Under the pieces are notes generated by a model. It was not told where the DNA came from. It searched no databases and saw only the letters and a program-made list of their open reading frames with translations. 64,000 nt of DNA from Lachnospiraceae bacterium (GTDB lineage: Bacteria; Bacillota; Clostridia; Lachnospirales; Lachnospiraceae), in contig JALEPL010000002.1 in the NCBI GenBank assembly GCA_022766245.1, positions 1 to 64,000 on the forward strand, given 5' to 3'. Positions 44,756 through 53,125 of this stretch are shown one piece after another. Made by a program: the position numbers and the translations under genes. Position 1 is the first letter of the stretch. Each line of letters starts with the position of its first letter.

Positions 44756-45445
44756 ATGGGATTGATCAAGCAGTTGCGTGAGGAGTATCAGGTGATAAAG
44801 GAACGGGACCCTGCACTGAGATCTCCGATGGAAGTTTTGCTTTATCCTACGTTTCGTGTTATGTTAAGCTATAGAAGAGCACATAAGCATTATTTGAAAG
44901 GACATTATTTCAGAGCCCGTTATATTTCCCAGAAGGCGGCCAGAAAGACCGGTATTGAGATTCATCCCGGTGCTACCATCGGTAAGGGATTTTTCATCGA
45001 CCATGGTTCCGGTGTGATCATTGGAGAAACCACGATTATCGGAGACAATGTGACGCTGTATCAGGGGGTTACCCTGGGTGGAACAGGAAAGGAAACCGGC
45101 AAGCGTCATCCTACATTAAAGGACAATGTGATGGTGAGTGCAGGGGCGAAGATTATTGGTTCCTTTACCATTGGAGAAAATTCAAAAATCGGAGCCGGAA
45201 GCGTGGTGTTAGAGGAAGTACCGCCTAACTGTACCGTGGTGGGTGTTCCCGGACACATTGTAAAGAGAGATAATATCAAAATTCCCCGCAGTGATATGAA
45301 CCAGACCGATCTGCCGGATCCCGTGGAGGAGGATATCCAGCAGTTGAAACGGGAGAACACGGCACTTTCCAACCGGTTGATCGAATTGGAGCAGGAAATG
45401 AAAAGGCTGAAGGAACAGCGCATAAAAGAGACAGTTTCCGAGTAA
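44756..45445 (+). CDS. cysE: Serine O-acetyltransferase
   Basis: This cytoplasmic enzyme makes O-acetylserine, the precursor for cysteine, from serine and acetyl-CoA. It has a short helical N-terminus followed by a left-handed beta-helix of hexapeptide repeats (IHPGATIGKGFFIDHGSGVIIGETTIIGDNVTLYQGVTLGG, with the catalytic His/Asp pair). The C-terminal 45 residues form a charged coiled coil (IQQLKRENTALSNRLIELEQEMKRLKEQ), longer than in the short Firmicute CysE proteins. GAAAGGAAG precedes the ATG. It is the first gene under the Cys T-box, with cysS 29 nt downstream. Confidence 0.94.
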   Translation: MGLIKQLREEYQVIKERDPALRSPMEVLLYPTFRVMLSYRRAHKHYLKGHYFRARYISQKAARKTGIEIHPGATIGKGFFIDHGSGVIIGETTIIGDNVTLYQGVTLGGTGKETGKRHPTLKDNVMVSAGAKIIGSFTIGENSKIGAGSVVLEEVPPNCTVVGVPGHIVKRDNIKIPRSDMNQTDLPDPVEEDIQQLKRENTALSNRLIELEQEMKRLKEQRIKETVSE

Positions 45446-45474
45446 GGAACAGCTATAGAAATCAGGAGGAAATC

Positions 45475-46890
45475 ATGGAAAACAATATGCAGATTTTTAA
45501 CACATTAACCAGAAAGGTCGAAAGCTTTGTACCAAACGTGGATGGAAAGGTGAATATGTACACCTGCGGTCCTACCGTTTATCATTTTGCCCATATCGGC
45601 AATCTGCGCAGCTACATCATGGAGGATGTGCTGGAGAAAACCTTGCGTTATGTAGGATACGATGTAAAGCGTGTCATGAATATCACTGATGTGGGTCATC
45701 TTTCCAGTGATGCAGACACCGGAGAGGATAAGATGTTAAAGGGAGCTAAGAGAGAACATAAAACAGTGATGGAGATTGCCAAGTTTTACACGGACGCATT
45801 TTTCTCTGACTGCCAGAAGCTGAATATCAAGCGTCCCGATGTGGTGGAGCCTGCCACCAACTGCATTTCTGAGTTTATTCACATGATAGAGGTGCTTTTG
45901 GAAAAGGGCTTCGCCTATGTGGCAGGAGACAACGTATATTTTGATACCTCAAAATTGAAGGACTACTATGTATTTTCCAGCCAGAGTGAAAAGGAACTGA
46001 TGGTAGGTGTCCGTGATGACGTGACGGAGGATACCAATAAGAAGAATAAAAGCGATTTCGTATTGTGGTTTACCAAGTCTAAGTTTGACAATCAGGAGCT
46101 GAAGTGGGATAGTCCCTGGGGTGTGGGATATCCGGGATGGCACATCGAGTGCTCCTGCATCAGCATGAAGCATCTGGGCGAGTATATGGATATTCACTGC
46201 GGTGGCGTGGATAATATTTTTCCTCATCATACCAATGAGATTGCCCAGAGCGAGTCTTACCTGGGACACAAGTGGTGCAATTACTGGTTCCATGTGCATC
46301 ATCTGAATGATAAATCCGGAAAAATGAGTAAGTCTAAGGGAGATTTCCTTACTGTTTCCCTGCTGGAAGAGAAGGGCTATCATCCACTGGTTTATCGTAT
46401 GTTCTGTCTGCAGTCGCATTACCGCAAGCCGTTAGAGTTCTCCTATGAAGTCATGGATAATATGGAAAATGCTTACCTGAAGCTGCGCAAAACTGTGGCA
46501 AAGCTGGATGAAAATACGGACTTTGATCAGCAGGCATTTGATACCTATAAGGAAAAATTCACACAGGCACTGGAGGACGATTTGAATACCGCCATGGCGC
46601 TTACTATGGTTTACGAAGTATTGAAGGCAGATATTTCTGACCATACCAAGCTGGCACTGATCCGTGATTTTGATTATGTTCTTTCCCTGGATCTGGCTGC
46701 AGGAGAGATTGCGGAAGAAAACAGTGTAGATGAAGAACTGGAAAGCTATATTTTGGCAAAAATCGAGGAGCGGAAGGCTGCCAAGAAGGAAAAGGATTTT
46801 GCAAAGGCAGATGCTATCCGTGCAGAACTTTTAGAGAAGGGAATCATCCTGGAAGATACCAGAGAAGGAGTAAAATGGAAAAAGGCTTAA
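45475..46890 (+). CDS. cysS: Cysteinyl-tRNA synthetase
   Basis: This class I synthetase charges tRNA-Cys. The HIGH-type motif appears in CGPTVYHFAHIGN, the KMSKS motif in KSGKMSKSKGD, and zinc-site residues in CSCISMKHLG and the following His-rich GGVDNIFPHHTNE. The length of 471 residues is normal. AGGAGG lies 7 nt before the ATG. The final 16 nt overlap the start of mrnC. Order cysE-cysS-mrnC-rlmB-sigH is the conserved Firmicute cluster. Confidence 0.96.
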   Translation: MENNMQIFNTLTRKVESFVPNVDGKVNMYTCGPTVYHFAHIGNLRSYIMEDVLEKTLRYVGYDVKRVMNITDVGHLSSDADTGEDKMLKGAKREHKTVMEIAKFYTDAFFSDCQKLNIKRPDVVEPATNCISEFIHMIEVLLEKGFAYVAGDNVYFDTSKLKDYYVFSSQSEKELMVGVRDDVTEDTNKKNKSDFVLWFTKSKFDNQELKWDSPWGVGYPGWHIECSCISMKHLGEYMDIHCGGVDNIFPHHTNEIAQSESYLGHKWCNYWFHVHHLNDKSGKMSKSKGDFLTVSLLEEKGYHPLVYRMFCLQSHYRKPLEFSYEVMDNMENAYLKLRKTVAKLDENTDFDQQAFDTYKEKFTQALEDDLNTAMALTMVYEVLKADISDHTKLALIRDFDYVLSLDLAAGEIAEENSVDEELESYILAKIEERKAAKKEKDFAKADAIRAELLEKGIILEDTREGVKWKKA

Positions 46891-47324
46891 ATTGCTGGAT
46901 TAAGGAAAAATTCGGGCTGCCTGAGGTGGACATTGCCACCTATTCGCCGCTGGCACTGGCCTATATCGGCGATGGCATCTATGATCTCATCATTCGGTCT
47001 ATTGTGGTGGGGCGGGGAAACACCAAGGCTTCCAAGCTCCACATGACCACCAGCCAGTTGGTGAAGGCGCACGCCCAGTCGGAGATGATGCGGGTGATTG
47101 AGCCGGTGCTTACCCCGGAGGAGGAGGATATTTTTCACCGTGGACGCAATGCCAAATCACCCACCATGGCAAAAAATGCCACCATGACCGATTACCGCCG
47201 TGCCACCGGATTCGAGGCATTGATGGGATATCTTTATCTGTCCGATCAGACGGAGCGCATTTTTGAATTGGTGGAACTGGGACTTCGAAATTATGACGAG
47301 AAAACCGGAAAGATTAGAGAGTAA
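46875..47324 (+). CDS. mrnC: Mini-ribonuclease III
   Basis: This small cytoplasmic RNase III-type nuclease of 149 residues lacks a double-strand RNA-binding domain and trims 23S rRNA ends. The catalytic region is LALAYIGDGIYDLIIRSIVV with the conserved acidic residues, and FHRGRNAKSPTMAKNATMTDYRRATGFEALMGYLYL follows. It begins within the end of cysS (16-nt overlap), with AAGGAG inside cysS as ribosome site, so the genes are coupled. It matches mrnC in length and location. Confidence 0.94.
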   Translation: MEKGLNCWIKEKFGLPEVDIATYSPLALAYIGDGIYDLIIRSIVVGRGNTKASKLHMTTSQLVKAHAQSEMMRVIEPVLTPEEEDIFHRGRNAKSPTMAKNATMTDYRRATGFEALMGYLYLSDQTERIFELVELGLRNYDEKTGKIRE

Positions 47325-47341
47325 GTATATAGGAGGATGAT

Positions 47342-48091
47342 ATGGATCAGGAAATGACAGAAGGAATGAGAATAGAGGGCAGAAATGCCGTGTTGGAAGC
47401 GTTCCGCTCCGGAAAGACCATCGACAAACTCTATGTGCAGGAAGGATGCAAGGACGGACCGGTGCAGACTATTTTAAGAGAGGCAAAAAAGCATGACACC
47501 ATCGTGCAGCTGGTGAAGAAGGAGCGGTTAGATCAGCTTTCCGAGACAAAGAAGCATCAGGGTGTGATTGCCCAGACGGCAGCTTACCATTATGCAGAGG
47601 TGGAGGACATGCTGCAGGCAGCCCGGGATAAAGGGGAAGCGCCCTTTTTGTTCCTGCTGGATAATATCGAGGATCCTCACAATCTGGGAGCTATTATCCG
47701 TACGGCAAATCTGGCCGGAGCCCATGGCGTGATCATCCCGAAGCGGCGTGCGGTGGGACTGACCGCCACTGTGGCAAAGGCTTCTGCAGGAGCATTATCC
47801 TACACGCCGGTGGCGAAGGTGACCAATCTGGGAAATACCATCAAGGAACTGAAAGAGCAGGGACTTTGGTTTGTGTGCGCAGATATGGGGGGCACCACCA
47901 TGTATGATTTGGACCTGAAGGGACCGATTGGTCTGGTAATCGGCAATGAAGGGGAGGGTGTCAGCAGACTGGTGAGAGAGCAGTGCGATTTCGTGGCCTC
48001 CATTCCCATGAAGGGGGACATTGATTCTTTGAATGCTTCTGTAGCCGCCAGTGTACTGGCCTACGAAATCGTAAGACAGCGTTTACAATAA
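47342..48091 (+). CDS. rlmB: 23S rRNA 2'-O-methyltransferase (RlmB-type)
   Basis: This SPOUT (TrmH) family methyltransferase of 249 residues would methylate the ribose of a 23S rRNA guanosine using S-adenosylmethionine. An N-terminal substrate-binding domain (MRIEGRNAVLEAFRSGKTIDKLYV) precedes the SPOUT motifs NLGAIIRTANLAGAHGV, VIGNEGEGVSRLV and IPMKGDIDSLNASVAASVLAYE. It lies 17 nt after mrnC behind AGGAGG. A second TrmH-type gene is at 55373. Confidence 0.93.
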   Translation: MDQEMTEGMRIEGRNAVLEAFRSGKTIDKLYVQEGCKDGPVQTILREAKKHDTIVQLVKKERLDQLSETKKHQGVIAQTAAYHYAEVEDMLQAARDKGEAPFLFLLDNIEDPHNLGAIIRTANLAGAHGVIIPKRRAVGLTATVAKASAGALSYTPVAKVTNLGNTIKELKEQGLWFVCADMGGTTMYDLDLKGPIGLVIGNEGEGVSRLVREQCDFVASIPMKGDIDSLNASVAASVLAYEIVRQRLQ

Positions 48092-48111
48092 GCCAAAGAA
48101 AGGGAGACGTT

Positions 48112-48702
48112 ATGATTTCCTACGAGAACAAAACTGATGAGGAGCTGATTGCGGAGTATCGTGCGGGGAATGATGCCATCATGGATTATCTGATGGAGAA
48201 ATATAAAAATCTGGTGCGAAAAAAAGTCAGCAAGCTGTTTTTGATCGGCGGGGATAAGGATGATCTGATTCAGGAAGGAATGATTGGCCTGTTCAAAGCA
48301 GTGCGGGATTATTCTGGTGATAAGGAAAGCAGTTTTTTTCATTTTGCAGATCTTTGTATCGCCAGGCAGATTTACACGGCCATTGAGGCCAGTAACCGGA
48401 AAAAGCATGCTCCATTGAATTCCTACATCCCGCTGTATGAGGAAAATGAGAGCGCCGGCGAGCTGGGAAATGGATGTGGCAGTCAGACGGAGATGGAGAC
48501 AAATCCGGAGGATCTTTTGATTGTTCAGGAGAATGTGCAGGATATTCATGAGCGGGTGAGAAAAAATCTCAGCGATATGGAGCGGGAAGTGCTCACCTAT
48601 TATTTGCAGGGATATGATTATACGCAGATTGCGGAAATTATGGAACGGGAACCCAAATCAGTGGATAATGCTCTGCAGCGGATTCGAAAAAAACTGCGCT
48701 GA
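48112..48702 (+). CDS. sigH: SigH-like RNA polymerase sigma factor
   Basis: This sigma-70 family factor of 196 residues has region 2 (LMEKYKNLVRKKVSKL and DDLIQEGMIGLFKAVRDY) and region 4 with a helix-turn-helix (GYDYTQIAEIMEREPKSVDNALQRIRKKL). Length and position after rlmB match SigH (Spo0H), the post-exponential and early sporulation sigma factor, which supports a spore-forming host. AAAGGGAGACG precedes the ATG. Confidence 0.9.
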   Translation: MISYENKTDEELIAEYRAGNDAIMDYLMEKYKNLVRKKVSKLFLIGGDKDDLIQEGMIGLFKAVRDYSGDKESSFFHFADLCIARQIYTAIEASNRKKHAPLNSYIPLYEENESAGELGNGCGSQTEMETNPEDLLIVQENVQDIHERVRKNLSDMEREVLTYYLQGYDYTQIAEIMEREPKSVDNALQRIRKKLR

Positions 48703-48760
48703 CAGTTCCTTTTTCGCGGGGAATGTGTTACTATCAATTTGAAAAAATGGGAGGATGAAA

Positions 48761-49141
48761 ATGGCAACAACGGAATCTGCAGAAAATTATTTAGAGACCA
48801 TTCTGATATTGAGCAAAAAACTTCCTGTGGTCCGTTCAGTGGATATTGCGAATGAACTGGGCTTTAAGAAACCCAGTGTCAGCATTGCCATGAAGAATCT
48901 GCGGGAGAATCACCATATCACGGTGACAAATGCGGGATTTATTTATCTGACGGACACCGGAAAAGAAATTGCAGAGATGATCTATGAGCGACATCAGCTG
49001 ATTTCTGCATGGCTACAGTATCTGGGCGTAGAAAAGAGCATTGCGGATCAGGATGCATGCAAGATGGAGCATGTGATTAGCAAGGAGAGCTTTGAGGCCA
49101 TTAAGAAACATGTACGCGAGCAGAAAGAACTATTAGAGTAA
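48761..49141 (+). CDS. DtxR/MntR-like metal-dependent repressor
   Basis: This DNA-binding regulator of 126 residues has a winged helix N-terminus (ESAENYLETILILSKKLPVVRSVDIANELGFKKPSVSIAMKNL) and a dimerisation helix region with metal-ligand candidates (ERHQLISAWLQYLGV...DACKMEHVISKE). It lacks the third SH3-like domain, so it is of the MntR size class. A manganese or iron uptake gene would be the usual target, but none lies beside it. ATG 48761 has GGGAGG 7 nt before it; ATG 48755 is too close to that site. The 47-nt repeat copy 2 lies just downstream. Confidence 0.9.
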   Translation: MATTESAENYLETILILSKKLPVVRSVDIANELGFKKPSVSIAMKNLRENHHITVTNAGFIYLTDTGKEIAEMIYERHQLISAWLQYLGVEKSIADQDACKMEHVISKESFEAIKKHVREQKELLE

Positions 49142-49148
49142 CTGTTTT

Positions 49149-49195
49149 GAACAGGCCGAATCACTTGCTGATGAGGCCGTAAGAACATGATTCAA
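49149..49195. repeat. 47-nt structured element, copy 2
   Basis: This is identical over all 47 nt to 22823-22869, with GGCC at 49154-49157 and 49175-49178, GAATCA at 49158-49163 and TGATTC at 49188-49193. It lies between the DtxR-like gene and the lytic transglycosylase gene, ending 27 nt before the start codon of the latter. An upstream CTGT/ACAG stem (49142-49154) extends it. Confidence 0.75.
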
Positions 49196-49222
49196 CCTAT
49201 TAGATTAAATGAGGATAAAAGC

Positions 49223-49978
49223 ATGAAAATCGTTGCGGTACTTAAGCCCCGGGAAATTCCCGGTGAGACAGCGGTACAGAATACAGAGACAACTGAAGAT
49301 TTTTCTACCTATATGGCGCAGGAGATACAGGCGGCAGCTGAGCCGGTGCAGGAGCCGGTGCAGGTGTCCGATGCAGAGTTGGCGGCAATATTTAAAGAGG
49401 CTTCTGAGACCTATGGTGTGCCGGAGAGTCTTTTAACTGCCATGGCAAAGCAGGAGTCTAACTTCCGGGCAGATGCCACTTCTTCCTCAGGCGCCATGGG
49501 TATCATGCAGCTCATGCCGGCTACGGCGGCAGCATTAGGCTGTGAGAATCCTTATGATGCCAGAGAAAACATCATGGCGGGGGCGAAGTACATCAGCCAG
49601 TTGCTGGAAAAGTACGATGGAAACACGTCACTAGCCTTGGCGGCCTACAATGCCGGAAGTGGAAATGTGGCTAAGTATGGAGGAATTCCACCCTTTGCAG
49701 AGACCCAGAATTATGTACAGAAGGTGTTGGGATATATGGGAGAATCTGTTTCAGAAGACATATATTCGCAGATGCCGGAAACAGATGAGTCCGAGATGGG
49801 GCCGATTCCGCGAACCTTGTCGGTAAGAGTGTCGTCTTCCAATGAGGAGCAGCAGGCTATGTACAGGAATATACATTATAGTCAGAATGTGCTGGAACTT
49901 TTGACTCTTGTGTCGGAGGAGCAGCAGGCGGAGGAGAATGAGTCAGCTGTAGTTGGAGAGGCAGTTTCAGAAACATAA
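49223..49978 (+). CDS. Lytic transglycosylase (SLT domain)
   Basis: This protein of about 251 residues has an SLT goose-lysozyme-like domain in the middle (about 60-170): YGVPESLLTAMAKQESNFRADATSSSGAMGIMQLMPATAAALG carries the catalytic Glu, and SLALAAYNAGSGNVAKYGGIP is the second motif. It would cleave peptidoglycan glycan strands to anhydromuramyl ends. There is no signal peptide or N-terminal helix, which is unusual for an enzyme acting on cell wall; export with another system or a missed start are options. The ATG at 49223 follows GAGG by 8 nt; the longer frame from 49187 starts inside the 47-nt repeat. Confidence 0.85.
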   Translation: MKIVAVLKPREIPGETAVQNTETTEDFSTYMAQEIQAAAEPVQEPVQVSDAELAAIFKEASETYGVPESLLTAMAKQESNFRADATSSSGAMGIMQLMPATAAALGCENPYDARENIMAGAKYISQLLEKYDGNTSLALAAYNAGSGNVAKYGGIPPFAETQNYVQKVLGYMGESVSEDIYSQMPETDESEMGPIPRTLSVRVSSSNEEQQAMYRNIHYSQNVLELLTLVSEEQQAEENESAVVGEAVSET

Positions 49979-50023
49979 TTAGAAAGCTACGAAATTTTGT
50001 AAGATATTAACAGGAGAGTATTT

Positions 50024-50503
50024 ATGGAGAAAATTGCAAGTTTTACCATCAATCATATGAAGTTGCAGCCCGGGATTTATGTATCCCGGAAGGATCATGT
50101 GGGTGCAGAGGTGATTACCACCTTTGATCTGCGTATGACCTCGCCCAATGAGGAGCCGGTGATGAATACCGCGGAGGTGCATACCATTGAGCATCTGGCA
50201 GCAACTTTTTTAAGAAATGATGCAGAGTATAAGGATCGGGTGATTTATTTCGGTCCTATGGGATGCCGTACCGGATTTTATCTTTTGCTGGCAGGGGATT
50301 ATGAGTCAAAGGATATTGTGAATCTGATGGTGCGCATGTTCGAATTTATCCGGGATTATCAGGGTGAGGTGCCCGGTGCCAGTGCGAAGGATTGTGGCAA
50401 TTATCTGGACATGAATCTGGGCATGGCAAATTATCTGGCGAAAAAGTATCTGGATCAGGTGCTTTACGGAATCGGAGAGGAACGCATGGTTTATCCGCAG
50501 TAA
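50024..50503 (+). CDS. luxS: S-ribosylhomocysteine lyase
   Basis: This metalloenzyme of 159 residues splits S-ribosylhomocysteine into homocysteine and the autoinducer-2 precursor. The metal-binding HxxEH motif is seen in VHTIEHLAATFLRN, the catalytic Cys in GPMGCRTGFYLL, and the third ligand in DCGNYLDMNL. CAGGAGAG precedes the ATG. With mtnN 41 nt downstream it forms the complete two-step detoxification route for S-adenosylhomocysteine. Confidence 0.95.
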   Translation: MEKIASFTINHMKLQPGIYVSRKDHVGAEVITTFDLRMTSPNEEPVMNTAEVHTIEHLAATFLRNDAEYKDRVIYFGPMGCRTGFYLLLAGDYESKDIVNLMVRMFEFIRDYQGEVPGASAKDCGNYLDMNLGMANYLAKKYLDQVLYGIGEERMVYPQ

Positions 50504-50544
50504 AAATGTGATACCTCGCGCCAAGAAATTGCAAGGAGATTGAT

Positions 50545-51243
50545 ATGAAGAAAATAGGAATTATCGGTGCCATGGAGACAGAAGTGGCAGCCTTAAAGGA
50601 ACAGATGCAGGTAAGCCGTGTAGAGAAAAAAGCCGGCATGGAATTTTTTGAGGGAACACTGGAAGGAAAAGATGTGGTGGTGGTACAGTGCGGTGTGGGC
50701 AAGGTGAATGCTGCCATGTGTGTGCAGATTCTGGCAGATCTTTTTGCAGTGACCCATGTGATCAATACTGGCGTAGCAGGCTCCTTAAATCCAGCCTTGG
50801 ATATTGGGGACATTTTGGTATCCATAGACGCAGTGCAGCATGATATGGATGTGACCATATTTGGATATGCCAGAGGACAGGTGCCGGGAACAGCCCAAAG
50901 AGAATTTGTGGCAGATGCCACTATGGCTGACATTGCAGTGGAGTCCTGCCGCCGTGCCAACCCGGATGTGCACGTACTTACTGGTCATGTGGTCAGCGGA
51001 GATCAGTTCATCTCCAGCAAGGAGGTAAAGGACATGCTGGTATCTGAGTTCCATGGGGACTGTGCAGAGATGGAGGGTGCTTCCATCGCCCAGACAGCCA
51101 CCTTAAACGAGCTGCCCTTTTTGATTATTCGTGCTATTTCCGACAAGGCGGATGGTTCTGCCGAGATGGATTATCCCACTTTCGAGAGCCAGGCAGCAGA
51201 GCACTGTGCAAAGATGGTGGCAGAATTTGTGAGAAGCTTTTAA
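50545..51243 (+). CDS. mtnN: MTA/SAH nucleosidase
   Basis: This cytoplasmic nucleosidase (Pfs) of 232 residues removes adenine from S-adenosylhomocysteine and methylthioadenosine, giving the substrate for LuxS. Motifs are KIGIIGAMETEVAAL, VVQCGVGKVNAAM, NTGVAGSLNPALDIGD, EMEGASIAQTA and the catalytic Asp in ISDKADGSAEMDY. AAGGAG lies about 8 nt before the ATG. A strong terminator follows. Confidence 0.95.
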   Translation: MKKIGIIGAMETEVAALKEQMQVSRVEKKAGMEFFEGTLEGKDVVVVQCGVGKVNAAMCVQILADLFAVTHVINTGVAGSLNPALDIGDILVSIDAVQHDMDVTIFGYARGQVPGTAQREFVADATMADIAVESCRRANPDVHVLTGHVVSGDQFISSKEVKDMLVSEFHGDCAEMEGASIAQTATLNELPFLIIRAISDKADGSAEMDYPTFESQAAEHCAKMVAEFVRSF

Positions 51244-51291
51244 GAATATCCGTTTTCGGAGTTGAATTACAAACAATTCGAGTGTAACATG

Positions 51292-51333
51292 CACCACCTA
51301 CTTGACAACACAAAGTAGGTGGTGTATCTTTTT
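51292..51333 (+). terminator. Terminator after luxS-mtnN
   Basis: CACCACCTACTT pairs with AAGTAGGTGGTG around a 9-nt loop, followed by TATCTTTTT. The same inner motif is repeated at 51345-51365. Confidence 0.85.
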
Positions 51334-51365
51334 ACTCAGAAAAACTACTTGATGATACAAAGTAG
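51298..51365. repeat. Duplicated CTACTT-N9-AAGTAG dyads before padR
   Basis: Two dyads of identical arms and loop length stand 47 nt apart: 51298-51318 (loop GACAACACA) and 51345-51365 (loop GATGATACA). The first doubles as the core of the mtnN terminator. The second, upstream of the padR gene, has no terminator T-run and could be an operator. A further pair of ACATCGA repeats lies near 51383-51412. Confidence 0.5.
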
Positions 51366-51453
51366 ATAGGGAAGTTAGATCTTACATCGAAGATGACACA
51401 TGACATCGAGTATGGTAGTACATAGAAAATAGAGTACGAAAGGGGATGAGGGA

Positions 51454-51801
51454 TTGGACGATTCACAGCTTTTGCGGGGCGTTCTGGAAGGATGCATTCT
51501 CGCAATCATCGCAAGAGGGGAAACATACGGATATGAAATATTAGCGGAACTGGAGAAGGGCGGATTTGAAAATCTGCTGGAGGGAACCTTATACCCTGTT
51601 TTGACCCGGCTGGAAAAGAAACATCTCATTTCCTGCAGGAAAGCAAAATCACCCTACGGACCAATCCGGAAATATTATTCTATAACTGAAGAGGGAACGC
51701 AGTACTTTGAAGAATTTCAGATAAGTTACGAGAGAATTTCAAATTCAGCCAGAAAGGTGCTTTCAGGGGAATACGCAGAGGAGAAAGGAGACAGATCATG
51801 A
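51454..51801 (+). CDS. PadR family transcriptional repressor
   Basis: This winged-helix repressor of 115 residues has the PadR N-terminal domain (LEGCILAIIARGETYGYEILAELEK, then EGTLYPVLTRLEKKHLISCRK and RKYYSITEEGTQYFEEF). TTG 51454 follows AAGGGG by 8 nt. It overlaps the following membrane-protein gene by 4 nt, the usual PadR arrangement in which the repressor controls its own operon. The inducer is unknown. Confidence 0.9.
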   Translation: MDDSQLLRGVLEGCILAIIARGETYGYEILAELEKGGFENLLEGTLYPVLTRLEKKHLISCRKAKSPYGPIRKYYSITEEGTQYFEEFQISYERISNSARKVLSGEYAEEKGDRS

Positions 51802-52847
51802 GAGATTACTATACTTTATATGTAGATAAGCTGACTGGCGAATACAGAGAGGCGTTTCGGGGAATTGAGGCCTATGCCGTAGGCATCAGCGCTGCTGATG
51901 ATACCATGGAAGAAAAGATGAACGAACTTTTGGATCTGTTTCTCAATGCCCAGGAAGAGGGAAAGCCGGTGCAAAAGCTGGTGGGAAAAAATATGGAGCA
52001 TTTTTGTGATACATATTTTTCGGATATAACCTGGAAGAGTCGTATGCTGGATTTTTTTGATCGGATAAAGAGCGTGGCTTGGTGGATTCTGGTGTTTAGT
52101 ATACTGGATCTTGTAGGTGCGGTTCTTTTTGGCGATGCTGGAGAAACAGGTGCTACTGTCGCAATGAGAGACGATGATATTTTATCGTTGGTTACCATAT
52201 TTCTTTCGACTTATATTTTATCCAGACTGGCGGTACTGGGAATCCGGCATCTATTGTTTCAGACAAAGAAAGTATCATATGGCGCCATGTGGTGGATACA
52301 GGTGATTTCCGGTTTGGTGATTGGATTATTGGTACTTTTGGCTGTATTTCACATGAGTTATGAAGTGAGTGTTCCCGTGTGGGCCGAGGCGATCGTATGC
52401 AGTGTTTATTTGATTTTCTACTATATATTTAACAGGAAGCGGGTGGCAGCACGGAAGCAGGAGAAAACTACGCTATCTGCCCAGATTGACCAGCAGTATC
52501 CCCAGACCATGATGGACACCTTCCACAGTAAAAATAAATGGCGAAGAAGACTTCACCGCCCGGAACTGACCATGGAGGATTACGTGGGTCAGGTGGAAAA
52601 AAGTGATCGATTTTACCGAAAATACGGAGTTTTTCTCTATTACATATTTCCAGCAGCGGTGGTATTTGTTGTGACGATTGCAATGGTGCTGTTTGATCAG
52701 TTTGAAACAAATGGTGATATACTGTGGTTCGTGATGATATTGGGCGTTTGTGAGTATCTGATTTTTATTCCATTGGGAAAAATGGCAAAAAATAACAGTA
52801 GACGGGTGGAAAACTGGTTGGAGGATTATTACAAGGGGAAGGGCTAG
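51798..52847 (+). CDS. PadR-associated DUF1048/HAAS-type membrane protein
   Basis: The protein of 349 residues has a helical cytoplasmic N-terminal domain of about 85 residues (YVDKLTGEYREAFRGIEAYAVGIS), as in the HAAS/DUF1048 group found next to PadR regulators. About six membrane helices follow in two or three clusters (IKSVAWWILVFSILDLVGAVLF, ISGLVIGLLVLLAVF, YIFPAAVVFVVTIAMVLF). The role is unknown. It shares an ATGA overlap with padR and is the last gene before the tRNA. Confidence 0.75.
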   Translation: MRDYYTLYVDKLTGEYREAFRGIEAYAVGISAADDTMEEKMNELLDLFLNAQEEGKPVQKLVGKNMEHFCDTYFSDITWKSRMLDFFDRIKSVAWWILVFSILDLVGAVLFGDAGETGATVAMRDDDILSLVTIFLSTYILSRLAVLGIRHLLFQTKKVSYGAMWWIQVISGLVIGLLVLLAVFHMSYEVSVPVWAEAIVCSVYLIFYYIFNRKRVAARKQEKTTLSAQIDQQYPQTMMDTFHSKNKWRRRLHRPELTMEDYVGQVEKSDRFYRKYGVFLYYIFPAAVVFVVTIAMVLFDQFETNGDILWFVMILGVCEYLIFIPLGKMAKNNSRRVENWLEDYYKGKG

Positions 52848-52910
52848 TAAGCGAGGAGGAGAGGGTTCTAACCGATGAAAAAAGTATTCAAGAAGCTGTT
52901 GGAAAAAGAA

Positions 52911-52955
52911 AAACCCCCCGAAAGCCTTGTAAATCAAGCACTTTCGAGGGGAAAC
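52911..52955 (-). terminator. Terminator of tRNA-Thr
   Basis: Read on the minus strand, CCCCTCGAAAG pairs with CTTTCGGGGGG, with an inner TTG/CAA stem, and a T-run follows. It starts about 10 nt after the tRNA 3' end. Confidence 0.85.
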
Positions 52956-52961
52956 AAAAAA

Positions 52962-53033
52962 GCTGGTAACGGGAGTCGGACCCGTGACCTCCGCATTACC
53001 AATGCGACGCTCTACCACCTGAGCCATACCAGC
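52962..53033 (-). tRNA. tRNA-Thr (anticodon GGT)
   Basis: On the minus strand the 72 nt fold as a full cloverleaf: acceptor arms GCTGGTA/TACCAGC, D-stem GCTC/GAGC, anticodon stem TCGCA/TGCGG around loop TTGGTAA (anticodon GGT), and T-arm ACGGG-TCCGACT-CCCGT. The discriminator base would be T at 52961 and CCA is not encoded. Confidence 0.95.
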
Positions 53034-53063
53034 ATTTCTGTCGAGGTGACCTCAACGAGGTAT

Positions 53064-53092
53064 ATAATACTATATAGAAGAATGGATGTCAA
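53064..53092 (-). promoter_or_regulatory. Promoter of tRNA-Thr
   Basis: On the minus strand TTGACA (53092-53087) and TATTAT (53069-53064) are 17 nt apart, about 30 nt before the tRNA 5' end. Confidence 0.85.
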
Positions 53093-53125
53093 GCAAAATT
53101 TTTGTACTTTTTCGAGAAAATTAGG

